From an uncultured Arenicella sp. (GTDB lineage: Bacteria; Pseudomonadota; Gammaproteobacteria; Arenicellales; Arenicellaceae): a stretch of 64,000 bases of DNA. Below, one piece after another: positions 17,557-26,066 of this stretch. The notes beneath the pieces are model-generated. The model worked only from the letters and a program-made list of their open reading frames with translations, was not told where the DNA came from and ran no database searches. How positions within the stretch are numbered: the stretch's first letter is position 1; every line of letters begins with the position of its first letter. A program made the position numbers and the translations under genes. The stretch is from NCBI GenBank assembly GCA_947499305.1, contig CANMNN010000007.1:1-64000 (forward strand). The letters are read 5' to 3'.

Positions 17557-19983
17557 GTGGTAATCGTTTTTAAATCTGGCGTGCATGCCAGTGTTGTGCG
17601 TAATGCGCTCTTGAGCTCTAGTGCATGCCTTTTCGCATTTTTTTTGGGTGTGAGTTCTAGTTTGCTTTTTGCAAAACTACCGGCCTTGGGCGGCCATCCA
17701 TTGGCGCTAGCGACTGTTGCCTTGCTTGTGCTGCTCTTCACTAGCATGGGGCCCTTCACTAGCATGGGGCCCTTCACTAGCATGAGGCCCTTAGCGTTCT
17801 TTACTTTTGGTTTTCTTTGGATGTGCTTTAACGTCGATAGCCATATAGACAAGAGCTTTCCCGACGGATATGAGCGTAGAAACATTAGTCTTGTTGGCAC
17901 CGTCAGCACATTGCCAATATCCAAGGATAACAATAAGCGTTTTCAGTTCGATATGTTGCAGTTTAAAGATCCCGCGCTCGCTCACTTGAACGGTCAAGAG
18001 ATACAATTGAGTTGCTACCGTTGTGATCTGGATATCAGAGCGGGCGAGCAATGGCAACTAACGGTTCGGCTTAAACGCCCTCATGGTTATGCTAGTTGGG
18101 GGGCGTTTGACTATGAAAAGCATCTTTTTCGACACAAGCTGATCGCTAAAGGCTATGTGCGGCTGAAGTCAGAGAATAGGCGAGTCAGTGCCTCTGAGTT
18201 TTCGCTCAATAGATGGCGAGAGTCGGTCAAAGATCGTTTACTAGCGATGCCTTCGAGCAAAACGTATGCGGGGCAGGGCGTTGGCATCAGCATTGTGCTC
18301 GCTCTCACCATTGGTGTAAAGAGCGGCTTCACTCATGCTCAACAACAGGTGTTACAAACCACTGGCGTCAGCCATTTAATGGCGATTTCAGGCTTGCATA
18401 TCGGTTTGGTATTTATAACAACTGCACGGCTTTTCGGTTTGCTTTTTTTGCCCTTCACATCACTGTATAAGCGATATCCGCGACAACAGTTATGTCTGGT
18501 CCCAGCACTAGCAGCATCGGTATGCTACGCAGCCATGGCAGGGTTCTCGGTTTCGACACAACGGGCCGTAATTATGCTAGTGGTCTATGTGATATGTAAT
18601 TTTCTCGCCCGAGAAACTAGTTTGGCCAAAGTGCTACTCATTGCTGTATTCGTGCTATTGCTGCTAGATCCATTTTCTGTACTCGACGTTGGGTTCTGGT
18701 TATCGTGCGGAGCAGTGGCGGTGATCGCTCTGGTCTCCAACGGTATAAACAAGCTTTCTATTGTTAGGCTACAAGTTATGCTTTGGGTTGGTATGGTGCC
18801 CCCGAGCGTACTCTTTTTCGCACAAGTGTCTCTGGTTTCACCATTAGTAAACTTACTATTGGTCCCACTTTTCTGCACAGTTCTGATCCCATTAACTCTG
18901 TTTTCGTTCTTTTTGATGATTCTGGGCATGACTCAAATAAGTGCTTGGTGTTTCGAAAACTTAGGTTTGGTTTATGACTTTACATACAGCTTGTTAGCCG
19001 CGATAAGTAAGTATGGCTTCGCTAAGATTTATTCAACCCCCTTAGTTTGGTGGCAATGGAGTCTGTTAATTGGGTTAGCGCTCTTGTGTCTGCCGCAGAC
19101 CAAACGAATTGTGACACCAACCTATGGTTATCTTGTAACTAGTTTTTTTATTGGCCTACTGTTTCTGTCAGTGCTTTATAAGCCTGTTGAACAATTAGGT
19201 GATGATGAGCTACGAGTAGCTTTATTAGACGTAGGACAGGGGTTGGCTATGGTATTTGAAACACAGAACTCGGTGACGGTTTACGATACAGGCCCTCGTT
19301 ATGGGAGTGGCTTCTCAACTGCAAATGCAGTATTGCTTCCGTATTTGCGCAGGCGAGGTATTACTCGGATAGATACCTTAGTAATAAGTCATGCCGACAA
19401 TGATCATATCGGAGGCTTGAGTGTCGTGCGAGACGCCTTCGAGATCGGTCGTATATTGACCAGTCGACTCGATAAAGTCTCAGATGGTATTGAGTGCATA
19501 CGCGGACAACAATGGAGGTATGACCGGGCTCTCTTTAGTGTATTGAGCCCTGACGCAGACACACCTGAGGGGAGCAATAATCGCTCTTGTGTCATTATGA
19601 TCGACCATCTGGGTCACCGCGTCTTGATCTCGGGAGATATAGAGAAACAGGTAGAGCGCTACCTAGTTCAAACTGCTCCGGAAGATTTGAACGCAGATTT
19701 TCTATTGGTTCCTCACCAAGGTAGTAAAACCTCGTCGACTTCTGCTTTTCTCGATAAGGTCTCGCCGACTACCGCAATGCTAGCCGCAGGATATAAAAAT
19801 CATTACGGACACCCTCACCCTAAAGTCGTAGCGCGTTACTATGAGCGAGATATTAGATTGTTATCGACCATTGATAGTGGCACGATACTTATCAGGGTCA
19901 ACTCCGAGGGTTCCAGTGTTATCAAGTTCCGTGAGCAGCAACGGCGCTTTTGGAGCTATCAAAAAGTACCCAATCGGCGCTGA
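17557..19983 (+). CDS. comEC: ComEC/Rec2 DNA-uptake channel
   Basis: Inner-membrane channel for single-stranded DNA uptake in natural transformation. The 808-residue product (GTG start) has N-terminal helices and a DUF4131 OB region (about 100-215). The Competence domain spans about 235-500 and starts near GVSHLMAISGLHIGLVF. A C-terminal metallo-beta-lactamase-like domain (about 545-790) carries ISHADNDHIGGL, LISGDIE and VPHQGSKTSS. Full-length and apparently intact. An 18-bp unit repeated three times adds Phe-Thr-Ser-Met-Gly-Pro copies at residues 61-78 between N-terminal helices. The gene heads the envelope operon with exbB next. Competence is not proven by this gene alone. Confidence 0.94.
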   Translation: MVIVFKSGVHASVVRNALLSSSACLFAFFLGVSSSLLFAKLPALGGHPLALATVALLVLLFTSMGPFTSMGPFTSMRPLAFFTFGFLWMCFNVDSHIDKSFPDGYERRNISLVGTVSTLPISKDNNKRFQFDMLQFKDPALAHLNGQEIQLSCYRCDLDIRAGEQWQLTVRLKRPHGYASWGAFDYEKHLFRHKLIAKGYVRLKSENRRVSASEFSLNRWRESVKDRLLAMPSSKTYAGQGVGISIVLALTIGVKSGFTHAQQQVLQTTGVSHLMAISGLHIGLVFITTARLFGLLFLPFTSLYKRYPRQQLCLVPALAASVCYAAMAGFSVSTQRAVIMLVVYVICNFLARETSLAKVLLIAVFVLLLLDPFSVLDVGFWLSCGAVAVIALVSNGINKLSIVRLQVMLWVGMVPPSVLFFAQVSLVSPLVNLLLVPLFCTVLIPLTLFSFFLMILGMTQISAWCFENLGLVYDFTYSLLAAISKYGFAKIYSTPLVWWQWSLLIGLALLCLPQTKRIVTPTYGYLVTSFFIGLLFLSVLYKPVEQLGDDELRVALLDVGQGLAMVFETQNSVTVYDTGPRYGSGFSTANAVLLPYLRRRGITRIDTLVISHADNDHIGGLSVVRDAFEIGRILTSRLDKVSDGIECIRGQQWRYDRALFSVLSPDADTPEGSNNRSCVIMIDHLGHRVLISGDIEKQVERYLVQTAPEDLNADFLLVPHQGSKTSSTSAFLDKVSPTTAMLAAGYKNHYGHPHPKVVARYYERDIRLLSTIDSGTILIRVNSEGSSVIKFREQQRRFWSYQKVPNRR
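17737..17790 (+). repeat. 18-bp tandem repeat x3 inside comEC
   Basis: Three adjacent units (17737, 17755, 17773) encode FTSMGP, FTSMGP and FTSMRP. The first two are identical and the third differs by one base, G to A. The repeat is in frame, so copy-number change would lengthen or shorten the protein by six residues. Confidence 0.95.
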
Positions 19984-20098
19984 TTCTTTGATAGACTTTG
20001 GCTACTAGAACAATAAATTACTAGCGGTTAATCCCTGGCCTGAAGATCTTGAAACGTGGCAAGATTGGCTCGCTAATAAACAAGCACCTCATTTCGAG

Positions 20099-20713
20099 GT
20101 GAAAAGGTATTCAATGTTTGAATTATTCAAAGCGGGTGGCCCGCTTATGTGGATCATCCTTCTTTGCTCATTGGTTGCATTAACCATTATTTTTGAGCGA
20201 CTACTAACTCTTCGGACTAAACAAGTTGCGCCAGCAGGCCTTCGCAAGCAAATATTAGATTTGGCAAACTCTGGAAAAGTAACGCCAGAAAAAATCGACG
20301 TAGTGCGAATCCACTCTCCCTTAGGAGCGGTATTCGCAGCAGGTTTAGATAACCTACAATATGGCCCAGAGGCAATGCGCGAGGGGCTAGAAGAAACCGG
20401 CAAACAGGTGGTACATAAACTTGGCCGCTACTTGAATACGCTCGGTACAATCGCGTCAATAACTCCTTTAATAGGCTTGCTCGGAACCGTCATCGGTATG
20501 ATCAAAGTTTTCACCGCGATTACAGCCAGTGGTGTTGGCGATCCAACGGTTCTCTCTGGTGGTATTTCTGAAGCTTTGATTACAACGGCTGCAGGGCTTT
20601 CGGTTGGTATTCCGTGTTTGATGTTCTACCGTCATTTTCGTGGCCGTATTAGTGAGCTTGCTGTGATTCTCGAAGAGAACGCATTAGCTCTTCTTGATTC
20701 TCAAAAGAGCTAA
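20099..20713 (+). CDS. exbB: MotA/TolQ/ExbB proton-channel protein
   Basis: Inner-membrane subunit that, with ExbD/TolR, converts proton flow into force on outer-membrane or periplasmic partners. The 204-residue product has three helices: near 15-35 (LMWIILLCSLVALTIIFE), 115-145 (LGTIASITPLIGLLGTVIGMI) and 155-180. The conserved core TPLIGLLGTVIGM...SGGISEALITTAAGL is present. A GTG at 20099 or ATG at 20114 (MFELFKAGG) can start it; the ATG fits the family better. The position between comEC and lpxK matches the second TolQ-like locus of Pseudomonas. The partner energised here is unknown, as no tonB is visible. Confidence 0.9.
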   Translation: MKRYSMFELFKAGGPLMWIILLCSLVALTIIFERLLTLRTKQVAPAGLRKQILDLANSGKVTPEKIDVVRIHSPLGAVFAAGLDNLQYGPEAMREGLEETGKQVVHKLGRYLNTLGTIASITPLIGLLGTVIGMIKVFTAITASGVGDPTVLSGGISEALITTAAGLSVGIPCLMFYRHFRGRISELAVILEENALALLDSQKS

Positions 20714-20716
20714 ACT

Positions 20717-21151
20717 ATGAACTTTGGTCAATCTGACGAGCAAGATGAAACCGCTATTGAATTAACGCCGCTGATTGATGTGGTGTTTCTGCTCCTCATT
20801 TTCTTTATGATTTCTACGACGTTTACAAAAGAAACTTCGTTAAAAATCAACTTACCTGAATCCAGTGGTGAAGCCATTGCACAACAACCTTTGAGTGTCG
20901 AAGTGCAAATTGGTGCTGAGTCTCAATACGCTATCGCCAGTGATGGTGATGGTGCAGCGAAGGCGTTAATAAATTCCAATCGCGACACCTTAAAACGCGC
21001 TTTGTCTGAGTATCAGTCTCAGCAGCAATTGTTGTTAATTATTCGCGCTGATCGCAAGGCACCTCATGAAGCGGTGATTAAAGTAATGGATGTCGCTCAA
21101 GAACTAGGTTTGAGCAATGTAACGTTCGCTACCAAGCAGTTCACTGAGTAG
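20717..21151 (+). CDS. exbD: ExbD/TolR-family biopolymer transport protein
   Basis: Partner of the ExbB-like protein three bases upstream. The 144-residue product has the usual layout: a short cytoplasmic N-terminus and one helix, IDVVFLLLIFFMISTTF (about 22-38). The helix contains the essential proton-carrying Asp in LTPLIDVVF. A periplasmic domain follows, ending KVMDVAQELGLSNVTFAT. Intact. Tight coupling to exbB indicates one operon running into msbA. Confidence 0.93.
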   Translation: MNFGQSDEQDETAIELTPLIDVVFLLLIFFMISTTFTKETSLKINLPESSGEAIAQQPLSVEVQIGAESQYAIASDGDGAAKALINSNRDTLKRALSEYQSQQQLLLIIRADRKAPHEAVIKVMDVAQELGLSNVTFATKQFTE

Positions 21152-21216
21152 CTTCCGTTGGGTAACATTTTTGTGATCGTTGAGAAAAAAACTCTCAGAT
21201 CGCATACACTTACAGC

Positions 21217-23085
21217 ATGCAAGACTCTCCCAATTTTCTAGCGCCTGAGCTAGCATCTACCTCGAACGAGTCGGTACCAGCCGACTCTAGCGACACCAAG
21301 AACAAGTCTTCACGTACTAGTGAAATCGAAGTTCGTGCAACTTTGTTGCGGTTGATGTCCTATCTATTTAGACATAAATTCTTGCTGTTCGTCGCGATTG
21401 TGTTTTTGATGGCGACTGGAGCAATTGAAGCCTCGTTTGTAAAATCAATCGACACAATTCTTAAGAGCGGCTTTCTAAATGGCGATGATTGGTTTGTGCG
21501 CTGGTCAGGCATGCTGCTGATGGGGGTTCTTGCTGCTCGAGCCATTACCGGTTATATCGGCAACTACACCATGGCCAAGGCAGGGCGCCTGGTCATTTTT
21601 GAGCTCAGGCGCGATATTTTTGGCAATATGATTTCATTGCCATCGCCTTACTTTGATAAAAATTCTTCAGCCCAGACAATTTCAAAGTTGATATACGATG
21701 TCGAAACCACCTCTGTGGCGATTACAGACACCTTATCAATTATGTTTCGAGAATCGTTTAAAGCAATTGGCCTCATAGCGTTTCTGTTTTGGTCTGAATG
21801 GCGTCTTACCCTCATCTTTCTATTGGTTGTACCGTTGGTTGTGCTTGTCGCGGCCTACACAAATAAGCGTTTTCGTAAAACCAGTAAGCAAATCCAGGGG
21901 TCAATGGGCGGCATTGGACACACAGTTAAAGAAGCTGTTGTTGGGCACAAGGTCATAAAAGTCTATAACGGCCAAGAACAAGAAGCTGAAAATTTCGCTA
22001 GGGCTAATGAATTTAATTTGCAGCAAAACTTAAAGCGAGCAAAAGTGTCTGCCGGCTTGGTGCCTCTGACCATGGTTTTGGTCGCACCTGCCATCGCATT
22101 GATTCTTTATATTTTCCTAAACTATCTCCGTACTGGGCCAGAGTCGGTAGTACAGTTTTCAACCTATATTATGGCTTGTTTGGCGTTAATGAGCCCTTTA
22201 AAACGCTTGGCCAAGGTCAATGAAAAGATTCAAGTTGGCGTTACCGCGGCAGATAGCGTTTTCGAGGTCATAGATGAAGAGCCTGAGATTGATGACGGCA
22301 ATGAATTGCTGGGTAATATCCAAGGCGAAATTACATTTGAAGGGGTGGAATTTAAATATCGTGACGACGATGACGCTCCTGTTTTGCACGACATTGACTT
22401 CGCCATTAAGCCTGGTGAACGCGTCGCGCTTGTTGGTTCATCAGGCAGCGGCAAATCAACAATTACCTCGTTAATTTTGCGGTTTTACAAGCCGCAGAGA
22501 GGCCGGATTTTGATAGACGGAGTAGACGTCAACGAGCTATGCCTAAAAGGTTTGCGATCACAGTTTGCTTTAGTAAGCCAAGAAACAACCTTGTTCGATG
22601 ATACTATTGGCCGAAATATTATGTACGGCATGATCGATGAGTACGACGAACAGCGGCTTCAAGCGGCGATTAAGGCGGCGCACGTAGATGAGTTCTTATC
22701 TGAGTTACCACTAGGTCTTGATACCATGGTTGGTGAGGGCGGCTTGCGCTTGTCGGGCGGTCAGCGTCAGCGTGTTGCGATTGCACGAGCTATATATAAA
22801 AATGCCCCCATTTTGATTCTTGATGAAGCCACATCGGCGCTAGACAACAAGTCTGAGCGCTACGTTCAAGATGCCCTAGAGACACTGATGAAAGGCCGTA
22901 CTTCTATGGTAATTGCCCACCGCTTATCGACCATAGAAAGCGCTGACAAAATCGTTGTCCTAGAGAGAGGCAGAATAGTCGAACAAGGTTCGCATAAGCG
23001 ACTGCTCAAAAAAGGAGGGGTATACGCCGAGCTACACAAAGCTCAATCTAACTCGTCTAAGAAAGGCTTCTTTTTTTGGAAGTGA
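21217..23085 (+). CDS. msbA: Lipid A / lipid export ABC transporter MsbA
   Basis: Flips lipid A-core across the inner membrane. The 622-residue half-transporter has a six-helix membrane domain (about 50-345) and a nucleotide-binding domain (about 370-605). The latter has Walker A GSSGSGKST, Q-loop VSQETTLFDDT, signature LSGGQRQRVAIARAI and Walker B ILILDEATSALD. Residues 1-38 form a polar Ser/Thr/Glu-rich extension longer than in E. coli MsbA, and a later start is possible. It is followed by lpxK, the conserved msbA-lpxK order, so LPS synthesis and export are co-expressed. Confidence 0.94.
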   Translation: MQDSPNFLAPELASTSNESVPADSSDTKNKSSRTSEIEVRATLLRLMSYLFRHKFLLFVAIVFLMATGAIEASFVKSIDTILKSGFLNGDDWFVRWSGMLLMGVLAARAITGYIGNYTMAKAGRLVIFELRRDIFGNMISLPSPYFDKNSSAQTISKLIYDVETTSVAITDTLSIMFRESFKAIGLIAFLFWSEWRLTLIFLLVVPLVVLVAAYTNKRFRKTSKQIQGSMGGIGHTVKEAVVGHKVIKVYNGQEQEAENFARANEFNLQQNLKRAKVSAGLVPLTMVLVAPAIALILYIFLNYLRTGPESVVQFSTYIMACLALMSPLKRLAKVNEKIQVGVTAADSVFEVIDEEPEIDDGNELLGNIQGEITFEGVEFKYRDDDDAPVLHDIDFAIKPGERVALVGSSGSGKSTITSLILRFYKPQRGRILIDGVDVNELCLKGLRSQFALVSQETTLFDDTIGRNIMYGMIDEYDEQRLQAAIKAAHVDEFLSELPLGLDTMVGEGGLRLSGGQRQRVAIARAIYKNAPILILDEATSALDNKSERYVQDALETLMKGRTSMVIAHRLSTIESADKIVVLERGRIVEQGSHKRLLKKGGVYAELHKAQSNSSKKGFFFWK

Positions 23086-23134
23086 ACTCCTTAGAACGGT
23101 ATTTCTGCTTTTGAATTGTGTATGAGTTTGAATA

Positions 23135-24154
23135 ATGGGCATTAAAAAGTCATTGTTAAAGAGCTGGGCAAAGCCTAACGCTTTGACTGCTGTGTTAAAG
23201 CCTCTTTCGGGTGTCTATCGTGGCGCCTTCGCCGCTAGAAAACAGGCTTTTAAGCGAGGCATTTTTAGCAGCTATCGCGCGCCAATACCAGTGATCGTTG
23301 TTGGTAATCTTACGGTTGGAGGTACGGGGAAAACGCCTTTAGTTATTTATCTTGTGGAACAACTCAAAGAGCTTGGTTTTGCTCCAGGTGTTATCAGTCG
23401 AGGTTATAGTGGAAGTGCCCAATCGTATCCTCTTGAGGTTCATCAAGAAACAGATGTTGCTGAGTGCGGTGATGAGCCAGCACTAATTGTAAAACGAACA
23501 GGCGCGCCTATGGCGGTTGGGCCTGATCGACAAGAGTCGATTGAATTATTGCTCTCGCGACATTCCATCGACATTATTGTAAGTGACGATGGTTTACAGC
23601 ACCTTGCTTTAGAGCGCGATATAGAAGTGTGCTTGGTCGACGATACTATTGCTCATCAAAACGAGGAATTATTACCAGCGGGTCCGTACAGAGAGCCTTT
23701 ATCACGGTTGCTAACGGTTGATTTCATTGTTCGCCATGGTGGGCATGTTGGAAATGCGGAAAACCAATATACGATGGCGTTGTCTCCGAGCGACCCTAAG
23801 CCTCTTTTGGCAAGCAATACCGAGCCGTTTCCTGTTGGTGAGAAGATTGAAGCAGTTGCTGGAATAGGCCAACCTAAGCGCTTTTTTGATACCTGTCGAG
23901 CTCTAGGTTTGCAAATTAATGAGCACAGCTTTGCAGATCACCACCACTTTATTGCAAGCGATTTGGAATTTGATGGAGCATCAGTGTTGATGACTGAAAA
24001 AGACGCGGTAAAATGTACCGCGTTCGCGGCTAGTAACCATTGGTATTTACCGGTTGACGCCGTATTAAACGACGGGCTTACAGAGTCGATCATTGAGAAA
24101 ATTCGCGAGCAAAATAACGGCCACATTATTCACGGGAATATTCACGAGAACTAA
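23135..24154 (+). CDS. lpxK: Tetraacyldisaccharide 4'-kinase
   Basis: Phosphorylates the lipid A precursor at the 4' position, the sixth step of the Raetz pathway, at the inner-membrane cytoplasmic face. The 339-residue product has the P-loop VGNLTVGGTGKTPLVIYL near 55-72. The family signatures VISRGYSG, GDEPALIVKRTGAPMAVGPDR and SDDGLQHLALERDIEV follow. Full length. It lies 49 bases after msbA and three bases before the small Trm112-like gene. Confidence 0.96.
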   Translation: MGIKKSLLKSWAKPNALTAVLKPLSGVYRGAFAARKQAFKRGIFSSYRAPIPVIVVGNLTVGGTGKTPLVIYLVEQLKELGFAPGVISRGYSGSAQSYPLEVHQETDVAECGDEPALIVKRTGAPMAVGPDRQESIELLLSRHSIDIIVSDDGLQHLALERDIEVCLVDDTIAHQNEELLPAGPYREPLSRLLTVDFIVRHGGHVGNAENQYTMALSPSDPKPLLASNTEPFPVGEKIEAVAGIGQPKRFFDTCRALGLQINEHSFADHHHFIASDLEFDGASVLMTEKDAVKCTAFAASNHWYLPVDAVLNDGLTESIIEKIREQNNGHIIHGNIHEN

Positions 24155-24157
24155 ATT

Positions 24158-24328
24158 ATGGATAACAAATTACTAGAAATGCTGGTTTGCCCAGTTACAA
24201 AAAGCCCACTTGAGTTTGATGAAGAGCGTAATGAGCTTGTATCGTCGGCCGCAAAGCTTGCATACCCTATAAGAGATGGTATTCCGGTATTGTTGGAAGA
24301 CGAAGCGCGCGAGTTGGAGCTAAGTTAA
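24158..24328 (+). CDS. ycaR: Trm112/YcaR-family small protein
   Basis: 56-residue protein. It starts at ATG 24158, three bases after the lpxK stop, and its TAA overlaps the ATG of kdsB by one base. The sequence begins [20 protein letters not shown] and contains [19 protein letters not shown], the hallmark of the YcaR/Trm112 family, with a single Cys11-Pro rather than a full zinc site. It is invariably found between lpxK and kdsB in Gammaproteobacteria. Its exact role is unsettled; translational coupling with kdsB is evident. Confidence 0.94.
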   Translation: MDNKLLEMLVCPVTKSPLEFDEERNELVSSAAKLAYPIRDGIPVLLEDEARELELS

Positions 24329-25062
24329 TGTCGTTTACTGTTGTAATACCAGCGCGTTACGCTTCTAGTCGTTTGCCTGGTAAGGCCGTGGCCGACATTC
24401 ATGGCAGTCCTATGATTGCTCATGTTGTGGACCGAGCGCGAGAATCGAGTGCTTCGCGGGTCATTGTCGCGACCGATGATCAGCGAATTGTAAACGCAGT
24501 TGTCAATTATGATTGTGAAGTATGCATGACGCGCACTGACCATGAATCTGGTAGTGACCGGCTGGCTGAAGTAGTTGAAAAACTCAATATCAATAATGAT
24601 GAAATAATCGTTAACGTTCAAGGTGATGAGCCCTTAATTCCCGGGATGCTAATTGACCAAGTCGCGGCGGCACTAGAAATTGCCGGAGATGCTGTCATGT
24701 CTACCGCCGCGAGAGCGATTGAAGAGCAAGCCGATATTGATAACCCGAACTTGGTCAAAGTCGTTTTTGATCGAAATGGGCGAGCTTTGTACTTCTCGCG
24801 CGCGCCGATTCCTTACGCTCGCGATGAGCGCTTCACCAATGCTTGGCATCACATAGGAATATACGCTTATCGCAGCTCCTTTCTTAAACGCTATGATCAA
24901 TTAGCGCGTAGTTCAATTGAGCAAACGGAATGCCTAGAGCAGCTACGGGTGCTCGATAATGGTGATGCAATCATGGTAGAGACGGTCGATTATGATACTG
25001 GTATAGGCGTCGACACACCTGAGGATTTAGAGCGTGTGCGACGCATTATGGCGAGAAAATGA
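24328..25062 (+). CDS. kdsB: CMP-KDO synthetase
   Basis: 3-deoxy-manno-octulosonate cytidylyltransferase, which activates KDO for LPS inner-core assembly in the cytoplasm. The 244-residue product has the nucleotide-binding start VIPARYASSRLPGKAV, then VIVATDD, the NVQGDEPLI motif near residue 92, and SRAPIPYARD. All are diagnostic and intact. Start and stop codons overlap those of both neighbours (one base with the Trm112-like gene, four with the phosphatase), so translation is coupled. Confidence 0.97.
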   Translation: MSFTVVIPARYASSRLPGKAVADIHGSPMIAHVVDRARESSASRVIVATDDQRIVNAVVNYDCEVCMTRTDHESGSDRLAEVVEKLNINNDEIIVNVQGDEPLIPGMLIDQVAAALEIAGDAVMSTAARAIEEQADIDNPNLVKVVFDRNGRALYFSRAPIPYARDERFTNAWHHIGIYAYRSSFLKRYDQLARSSIEQTECLEQLRVLDNGDAIMVETVDYDTGIGVDTPEDLERVRRIMARK

Positions 25063-25535
25063 TTAGAATTTTGTTTGTATGCATGGGCAATATCTGTCGA
25101 TCACCGACCGCTCACGGAGTCATGCAGCATAAAATCGATGAGGCTAATTTAGGTAATCGCATCGAGATAGATTCGGCGGGTACTCACGCTTACCATGTTG
25201 GCGAAAAATCAGACTCACGTTCGCGCGCTAAGGCTGCGTCGATGGGCATTGATATGGAGTATATTCGAGCACGTAAAATATCGATTAACGACCATGATGA
25301 GTTCGATTACATTCTCGCCATGGACGATGATAATTTAGAGCTGATCAACTATTACGCTCCTGAAGAAGGCCGGGCAAGTGTCTCTTTATTTCTAGAATTC
25401 GCCGTTCAACAAGGCTTGTGCCTTCAAAATAATGTGCCAGATCCCTACTATGGCGGCGCCAAAGGCTTTGACACCGTCTTTGAGCTTGTTGACCTTGGCT
25501 GCGACGCGTTAATTAAACATTGCTTACAGGCTTAG
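25059..25535 (+). CDS. Low-molecular-weight protein-tyrosine phosphatase
   Basis: Cytoplasmic phosphatase, 158 residues. The P-loop Cys8-Met-Gly-Asn-Ile-Cys-Arg14-Ser is the CX5R catalytic motif, and the general-acid Asp lies in VPDPYYGG near residue 127. It overlaps kdsB by an ATGA junction. Pseudomonas has the same gene in the same place, where it is followed by murB; here a YkuD gene follows instead. Its substrate is unknown. Members elsewhere act on tyrosine kinases of polysaccharide export, but no such kinase is in the window. Confidence 0.93.
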   Translation: MIRILFVCMGNICRSPTAHGVMQHKIDEANLGNRIEIDSAGTHAYHVGEKSDSRSRAKAASMGIDMEYIRARKISINDHDEFDYILAMDDDNLELINYYAPEEGRASVSLFLEFAVQQGLCLQNNVPDPYYGGAKGFDTVFELVDLGCDALIKHCLQA

Positions 25536-26066
25536 ATGGGCACTATTAAATACATCGACGTCTGCGTTCATAGCCAAACTTTACTCGGTTTCAGCGAGAT
25601 ACCAGAGCAACAAGTTAATGGGGCTGAGCTCGAGCAAGTCGCAAGTTTTCAATGTAAGGTCGCTACGGCCACAAACGGAGTAGGCCAAGCTAACGGTAGC
25701 GAATGCACGCCCTTAGGTAGCCACAGAATTCGCGCTAAGATCGGTACAGGCGCAGAAGAAAATACCGTTTTTATCGGGCGTAGGGCGAGTGGCGAGATCT
25801 ATTCTGAAGAGTTAGCGGTTAGTTTCCCCTCGCGAGATTGGATTTTGAGTCGAATACTTTGGTTGTGTGGTAATGAGACTGGCTTTAATCGAGGGGGCTA
25901 TGTCGATACCCAGAGGCGTTACGTTTACATACATGGCGCGCCAGATTCACACCCTATGGGGAAACCAAGCTCTCATGGGTGCATTAAAATGAGAAATAGC
26001 GATATCATTTCGCTATTCGATAAAGTGACGATTGGAACAATCGTAGAGATCAAGGAAAAACGATGA
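25536..26066 (+). CDS. YkuD-domain enzyme without signal peptide, probable cytoplasmic L,D-carboxypeptidase
   Basis: The 176-residue product is essentially one YkuD (L,D-transpeptidase) domain. The catalytic motif is Ser-His147-Gly-Cys149-Ile-Lys, with an upstream His in YIHGAPDSHPMGKPS. There is no signal peptide, membrane helix or lipobox: the N-terminus MGTIKYIDVCVHSQ is plainly cytoplasmic. Classical L,D-transpeptidases are periplasmic, whereas the ElsL type described in Acinetobacter is a cytoplasmic YkuD enzyme that trims tetrapeptide to tripeptide during murein recycling. It overlaps nagZ by four bases and sits where murB lies in Pseudomonas. Family is firm; the carboxypeptidase role is inferred from location and missing signal. 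Confidence 0.85.
   Translation: MGTIKYIDVCVHSQTLLGFSEIPEQQVNGAELEQVASFQCKVATATNGVGQANGSECTPLGSHRIRAKIGTGAEENTVFIGRRASGEIYSEELAVSFPSRDWILSRILWLCGNETGFNRGGYVDTQRRYVYIHGAPDSHPMGKPSSHGCIKMRNSDIISLFDKVTIGTIVEIKEKR

Noticed and set aside
17737-17790. Repeats in comEC and pgeF as a CRISPR-like array
   Set aside because: Units are adjacent without spacers, are in frame with well-supported genes and number only three to four.
17487-17933. Minus-strand frame with a Leu-Val-Lys-Gly-Pro-Met repeat
   Set aside because: It is the reverse reading of the tandem repeat inside comEC; the plus-strand gene has full family support.
24158-24328. Small gap between lpxK and kdsB as non-coding
   Set aside because: A complete 56-codon YcaR/Trm112-like gene fills it exactly, overlapping kdsB by one base.
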